Positions 52,401 through 54,098 of a stretch of 54,098 nucleotides of DNA are shown in pieces. Under the pieces are notes generated by a model, which saw only the letters and a program-made list of their open reading frames with translations, was not told where the DNA came from and made no database searches. How positions within the stretch are numbered: the stretch's first letter is position 1; the number at the start of each line of letters is the position of its first letter. The position numbers and the translations under genes are program-made. This stretch comes from Cryomorphaceae bacterium (GTDB taxonomy: Bacteria; Bacteroidota; Bacteroidia; Flavobacteriales; Schleiferiaceae), in contig JAFIEY010000246.1 of assembly GCA_020832345.1 (NCBI GenBank), positions 1 through 54,098 of the forward strand, read 5' to 3'.

Positions 52401-52593
52401 GACTGGAATCTATATGAAGTGCATTGATGCGACTAGTGGTAGAATGCCATTGGGTTTCTAATGTAAGTGTCTGTGCGTGCCCTTGAGAACATAAGAGAAA
52501 TGAAAAAACAAGCGTAAACAATTCTACCTTCAAAGACAACAAAGCAGGAAAAACATTGAATTGATGCATTTCTATAATATCATTTTTTTTCAT
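49423..52593 (-). CDS. Large T9SS surface protein with delta-60/DUF5122-type propeller repeats
   Basis: 1056 residues. A signal peptide follows a short leader (start could be M1 or the Met at residue 9), with cleavage after GHAQ. Between ~50 and ~720, at least eight repeats of the type (G/V)xFxxVxGxxRxxIAAxD occur, for example INGTFNYVEGQKRTSIAAVD and IAGNFSSVGGQQRSNFASFD. These match beta-propeller repeats of the DUF5122/delta-60 type. A strand-rich region follows, then a T9SS type A sorting domain (FTVHPNPCSDVFKMSY ... GVYVLKLINDKN ... KIVVK). It is expected on the outer surface; ligand unknown. Confidence 0.78.
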   Translation of the reverse strand: MKKNDIIEMHQFNVFPALLSLKVELFTLVFSFLLCSQGHAQTLTLETQWHSTTSRINALHIDSSQSMLFIGGSHGPFVDVNDSAGIMHAFDFKGKRLIDDFPKTRNSSVDIVSDGEGGWYVGSGLVLVNNETRYGVTKIDKNGKLSNWTLNLSSPRFSIVNRLFKNDDKLYIVGVFTEADGQPRNGIAAVDLTTHTLTNFSIDVAGDSIWDMTFTDDEIYINGTFNYVEGQKRTSIAAVDKVTGALLPWKIDVEGFVTNMEYCDVHERFFIAGNFSSVGGQQRSNFASFDKGDTVVNSFNPSFTGGDDVFHMLVVGDSLFIAGNFTEVNNIPAGHIACINLSTETVVPMGVTVSGNTFAGVGLMKYSNNKIYFMGNFNSINGQQTSGIGCLYLNDFQAEGHFDNRMFPARFDVYEDKIGISNTIPLPFKPQLGTPYFSAFDLETKLPIDLNVSITGVHVRVNTILEHNDLLYVGGQFNNVNGAAQHNLLIYDPQNDSVLSWQPIINGEIHALHVVDDTLYVGGAFDTINGVPHKNLAAFDLATQSLSSWNPEPNDEIHAITSSDVEIMVAGCFTQIDNQNRTGLAIFDKSSKSISTANPLDNPNSFYCLFDAKVIDNKLYVTGHFNVSFGSEIRNMLAVFSLGSMQLSPIRIIDYDMGHGHKVDYYEGDLVVCGSMLSTLSSDDRGVARLDTSTGNLVPWFEVKNTVFDFAFGYDRIFIGGSITNNIFSNEPRRNFRVYSNQFVWEGTNNSNWNVASNWSNNQVPPQHARILFSPSAENNLHLNQNTSVEFINFNHSKKLLNLNGYNLTSEQIHLYNRESFVRTSGNGFLKLSVPENVETTFPVGIEALNSVDLTTYLGDTFSVRVLDSVYNVSQNDIEGHYLNMSWQIKPNGSIEDHHLNMIFRWNKSRENSVIYDASLQHHFDGFWRHVWGDTKRAGFLLYHNQYNNRGEYFTIVSSPWTKLGLDEKTQSEERFTVHPNPCSDVFKMSYQADHTFTTEISLVSMDGRTVYHQTHTFSPGENGLNIGVGQLPSGVYVLKLINDKNREEKRKIVVK

Positions 52594-52802
52594 TTTCAGT
52601 GTGTTTTTTTTAGTTCACTTTTTAAAGCACCCTTAGCGAAAAGCATTTTCGGACTTTTTTGCGACTACATATAAAAACGCAATACGCTTATTAAAAAAGA
52701 TGTGCCTTTATTTGACTGTGTAAATGTATGAAATAAATTTTAATCAAAATCGATTAATATTAAATCTTAAAACCAAGATGCACATTCTTTTAAATAATTG
52801 TT

Positions 52803-52991
52803 GAGTCTGCTCAAAAATGCAACATCCAACCAAGATCATGGATTTTATCAAAATGGAATTTTCGCAAATACATGGACGCGGAATTTGCTCAACTACTTTC
52901 CAAAATTGAGTCCACTCTAAAAAGGATAATTTCAATCAAAATCTACCGACAAGGAAGATTTTGGCAGAAAGGGGCTTTTTAGAGCAGACTC
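52803..52991 (+). repeat. MITE-1 copy 12, composite element
   Basis: The outer boundary runs from GAGTCTGCTC at 52803 to GAGCAGACTC at 52991 and has a 6-bp duplication ATTGTT (52797-52802 and 52992-52997). Inside it, at 52908, a second left end (GAGTCCACTC) begins after AAAATT. The inner unit 52908-52991 is an internally deleted 84-bp MITE-1. The ~105 bp between the two left ends is unlike other copies, and part of it (52873-52907) is repeated at 54029-54064. The 500-bp gap around it is otherwise AT-rich without genes. Confidence 0.7.
52873..52907 (+). repeat. Direct repeat, MITE-occupied copy
   Basis: 35 bp (TGGACGCGGAATTTGCTCAA to CAAAATT) nearly identical to 54029-54064. The repeat ends exactly where a MITE-1 left end begins here, whereas the right copy continues into unrelated sequence. 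Confidence 0.75.
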
Positions 52992-53058
52992 ATTGTTTAT
53001 TTCCTGATATTCTTTGTTAGTGAGTCTGCCTTTCTTTTCACATTCAAAACCTTTACTT
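52992..53058 (-). pseudogene. Gene remnant interrupted by MITE-1
   Basis: The minus strand encodes GFECEKKGRLTNKEYQEINN in an open stretch that runs into the MITE-1 end. GRLTNKEYQEIN is typical of the C-terminal winged-helix region of Fic-like or AlbA_2/RecG-like ATP-binding proteins. The element appears to have cut the reading frame. Confidence 0.4.
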
Positions 53059-53099
53059 ACCGCTCGATAGGTCAGAAACCTATCGGAAAAATTCATCCT

Positions 53100-53276
53100 T
53101 TATCGGAAATTTATCGGAAAAACATACTTTGTAGATTTTTTATCCCCCTGCTTTATAAGTAAATTCTTTTGGACCAGTTCTGACAAATCATACCGGGTAG
53201 TTCGGTCTGTTACAGCATATTTTTTCATATATTCTGAACGGTTTCTATTTTCTTTTTGCAGGATCTTGTTTCGTTC
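53100..53276 (-). pseudogene. C-terminal winged-helix fragment (Fic or RecG-like type)
   Basis: A 58-codon open stretch ending at TAA (53102-53100), with ILQKENRNRSEYMKKYAV and then DRTTRYDLSELVQKNLL and a KSTKYVF wing. This is the usual last domain of Fic-like or ATP-binding helicase-like proteins. The upstream part is absent and the 5' end overlaps the 3' end of the toxin gene. Three TATCGGAAA repeats near the stop suggest slippage or repeat decay. Confidence 0.5.
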
Positions 53277-53544
53277 CAAAAACAGAGAGAATCTGTATTG
53301 AGTCCACTACAATCCTGTAGTACATTGTATTGTTTTTAATCACCACCGCTTTCCGAATCTTTTTAACCTTGTTGTAAACCGGAAAAATTTCGGGATGTCG
53401 TGATATAATCTCAACAGTATGATCTACGGCATTAGCGAATTGAATCAATTCATTCTCTGTCCAGTTTTCTTCTAAGTGCTTAACCGTGTCCGATAATTCA
53501 GATAGCGCATGGTCTGTCCACCGAATTTTATAGCCACTTGCCAT
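53245..53544 (-). CDS. RelE/ParE-family toxin
   Basis: 99 residues from ATG at 53544 (MASGYKIRWTDHALSELSDT); an upstream ATG at 53571 is also in frame. The ParE/RelE fold pattern is visible: WTDHALSELSD, IISRHPEIFPVYNKVKKIRKAVV, MYYRIVVDSIQILSVFGTKQDP. Toxins of this family poison gyrase (ParE) or cut mRNA on ribosomes (RelE). It overlaps the antitoxin gene by 17 bp, so they are translationally coupled. Confidence 0.85.
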   Translation of the reverse strand: MASGYKIRWTDHALSELSDTVKHLEENWTENELIQFANAVDHTVEIISRHPEIFPVYNKVKKIRKAVVIKNNTMYYRIVVDSIQILSVFGTKQDPAKRK

Positions 53545-53761
53545 ATATCTTTCTGGCTTGATCGTGATCATTTAGCTTACCAGCATCAGCATCTTCGATG
53601 CCCTTATTGATTGATTCTTTTTCAAGAGCAGATAAACGCTCCCAGTGATCTTCCTTTTCATTGTTCCGAATGGCCAGTACTTTCTTTAGGATACTTGGGT
53701 TATCAATGGTCGAAAGCCATTGAATCAATTCAAGTTTTGTCGTATGTAGGTTCATTTCCAT
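53528..53761 (-). CDS. Antitoxin of the RelE/ParE module
   Basis: 77 residues, acidic, starting MEMNLHTTKLELIQWLSTI and ending in KIYGKWL. It looks like the small antitoxins paired with RelE/ParE toxins in Bacteroidota; the N-terminal helices (ELIQWLSTIDNPSILKKVLAI) may dimerise. It precedes the toxin by the usual antitoxin-first order. A -7 box with a palindrome at 53841-53858 fits autoregulation. Confidence 0.8.
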   Translation of the reverse strand: MEMNLHTTKLELIQWLSTIDNPSILKKVLAIRNNEKEDHWERLSALEKESINKGIEDADAGKLNDHDQARKIYGKWL

Positions 53762-53840
53762 AGATCTAAATTATGAATCTTATCGGATTCTATGTTCAAT
53801 TGTTGCCCAACTTAAAGCGATTTACCTTAAGTTTTCCATG

Positions 53841-53858
53841 CAAATATACCCTTCAGGG
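53841..53858 (-). promoter_or_regulatory. TA-module promoter with overlapping palindrome
   Basis: The minus strand has TATATTTG (53848-53841), a perfect -7 box, directly preceded by the near-palindrome CCCTGAAGGG (53858-53849). TA operators usually overlap the promoter, so this is a reasonable operator. Leader length to the antitoxin ATG is ~75 bases. No -33 TTG at the usual spacing. Confidence 0.5.
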
Positions 53859-54028
53859 AATAAATCTCCGTTTGGTTTAAAGAATTTAATTCAATGATGG
53901 AGGAAAACTAAAGATAAATCGGAGCTTTTCTAAGCCTTCGGACGGCATAATGGGTAAAGTATTCTCGCAGGCCTTTCCTTTTTTCTTGCACAATGCTTTT
54001 GGTTGTGTGTAAACAAGCCTGTTTTGAC

Positions 54029-54064
54029 TGGACGTGGAATTTGCTCCAACTACTTTCCAAAATT
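54029..54064 (+). repeat. Direct repeat, MITE-free copy
   Basis: 36 bp nearly identical to 52873-52907, with one extra base. It ends in AAAATT followed by TAGGTG, with no MITE-1. It looks like an unoccupied version of the site in which a MITE-1 sits at 52908. The rest of the 337-bp gap from 53762 holds the TA-module promoter and no other recognised feature. Confidence 0.7.
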
Positions 54065-54098
54065 TAGGTGTTGACTTACAAATGCCTTTGCCGTTGAG

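Noticed and set aside
1-52991. MITE-1 copies as a CRISPR array
   Set aside because: Copies are kilobases apart, in both orientations, with target duplications; there are no regular spacers and no cas genes.
53762-54098. A further gene upstream of the TA module
   Set aside because: Short frames on both strands lack starts and clear protein features; only the promoter/palindrome and the direct repeat are supported.

Overview
The window comes from a Bacteroidota chromosome, most likely from the flavobacterial side of the phylum. Three things point there. Several secreted proteins end in type IX secretion (T9SS) sorting domains. The tmRNA encodes the tag GEDNYALAA, close to the GENNYALAA-type tags of flavobacteria. 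Many genes are preceded by the Bacteroidota promoter signature, TTG about 19-22 bases before TAnnTTTG. Most of the window is ordinary chromosome: cell-envelope, DNA-repair and central-metabolism genes, with many small lipoproteins of unknown function.

Layout. 1-4110: accessory region with a T9SS protein, a type IV toxin-antitoxin cassette (AbiEi, AbiEii and a third small gene), and ssrA on the minus strand, whose 3' end and terminator are repeated twice to its left. 4217-15363: saccharopine-dehydrogenase-like enzyme, PNGase F-like secreted glycosidase, polysaccharide genes (Wzy/O-antigen-ligase-like, Wzz-like, flippase, glycosyltransferase), class III aminotransferase, fructosamine kinase, thioredoxin. 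15356-25368: rnhB, a large lipoprotein, recA, tmk, radC, SNF2 helicase, FISUMP lipoprotein. 25514-34832: two envelope proteins, tRNA-Lys and an odd tRNA-Leu, aroK, a PyrR-like phosphoribosyltransferase, fumarylacetoacetase, glyA, mpl, SDR. 35174-45955: M48 protease with LemA, anmK, LuxE-like synthetase, three small lipoproteins, an Lgt-like/beta-barrel fusion, DEAD helicase. 46113-54098: small exported proteins, an oxidoreductase with a Crp/Fnr regulator, a 1056-residue T9SS beta-propeller protein, and a RelE/ParE module.

The most striking non-genic feature is a family of about 125-142 bp, non-coding, hairpin-forming mobile elements (called MITE-1 here). About a dozen copies lie in this window. 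They have imperfect ~35 bp terminal inverted repeats starting GAGTC, and most are flanked by 6-bp target duplications that can be read directly. Many copies sit at or beside a stop codon. A second, unrelated small repeat (~145-157 bp) is always flanked by TAATTA, and two of its three copies abut a stop codon. No transposase for either family, and no integrase for the ssrA-associated cassette, is present in the window.

How genes work together. Envelope polysaccharide synthesis and export (7392-9854, 12723-15363) and peptidoglycan recycling (mpl, anmK) are represented. DNA maintenance is covered by recA, radC, rnhB and the SNF2 helicase. Defence or addiction modules lie at both ends of the window, each associated with MITE-1 copies and gene remnants, which suggests recurrent turnover at those edges.
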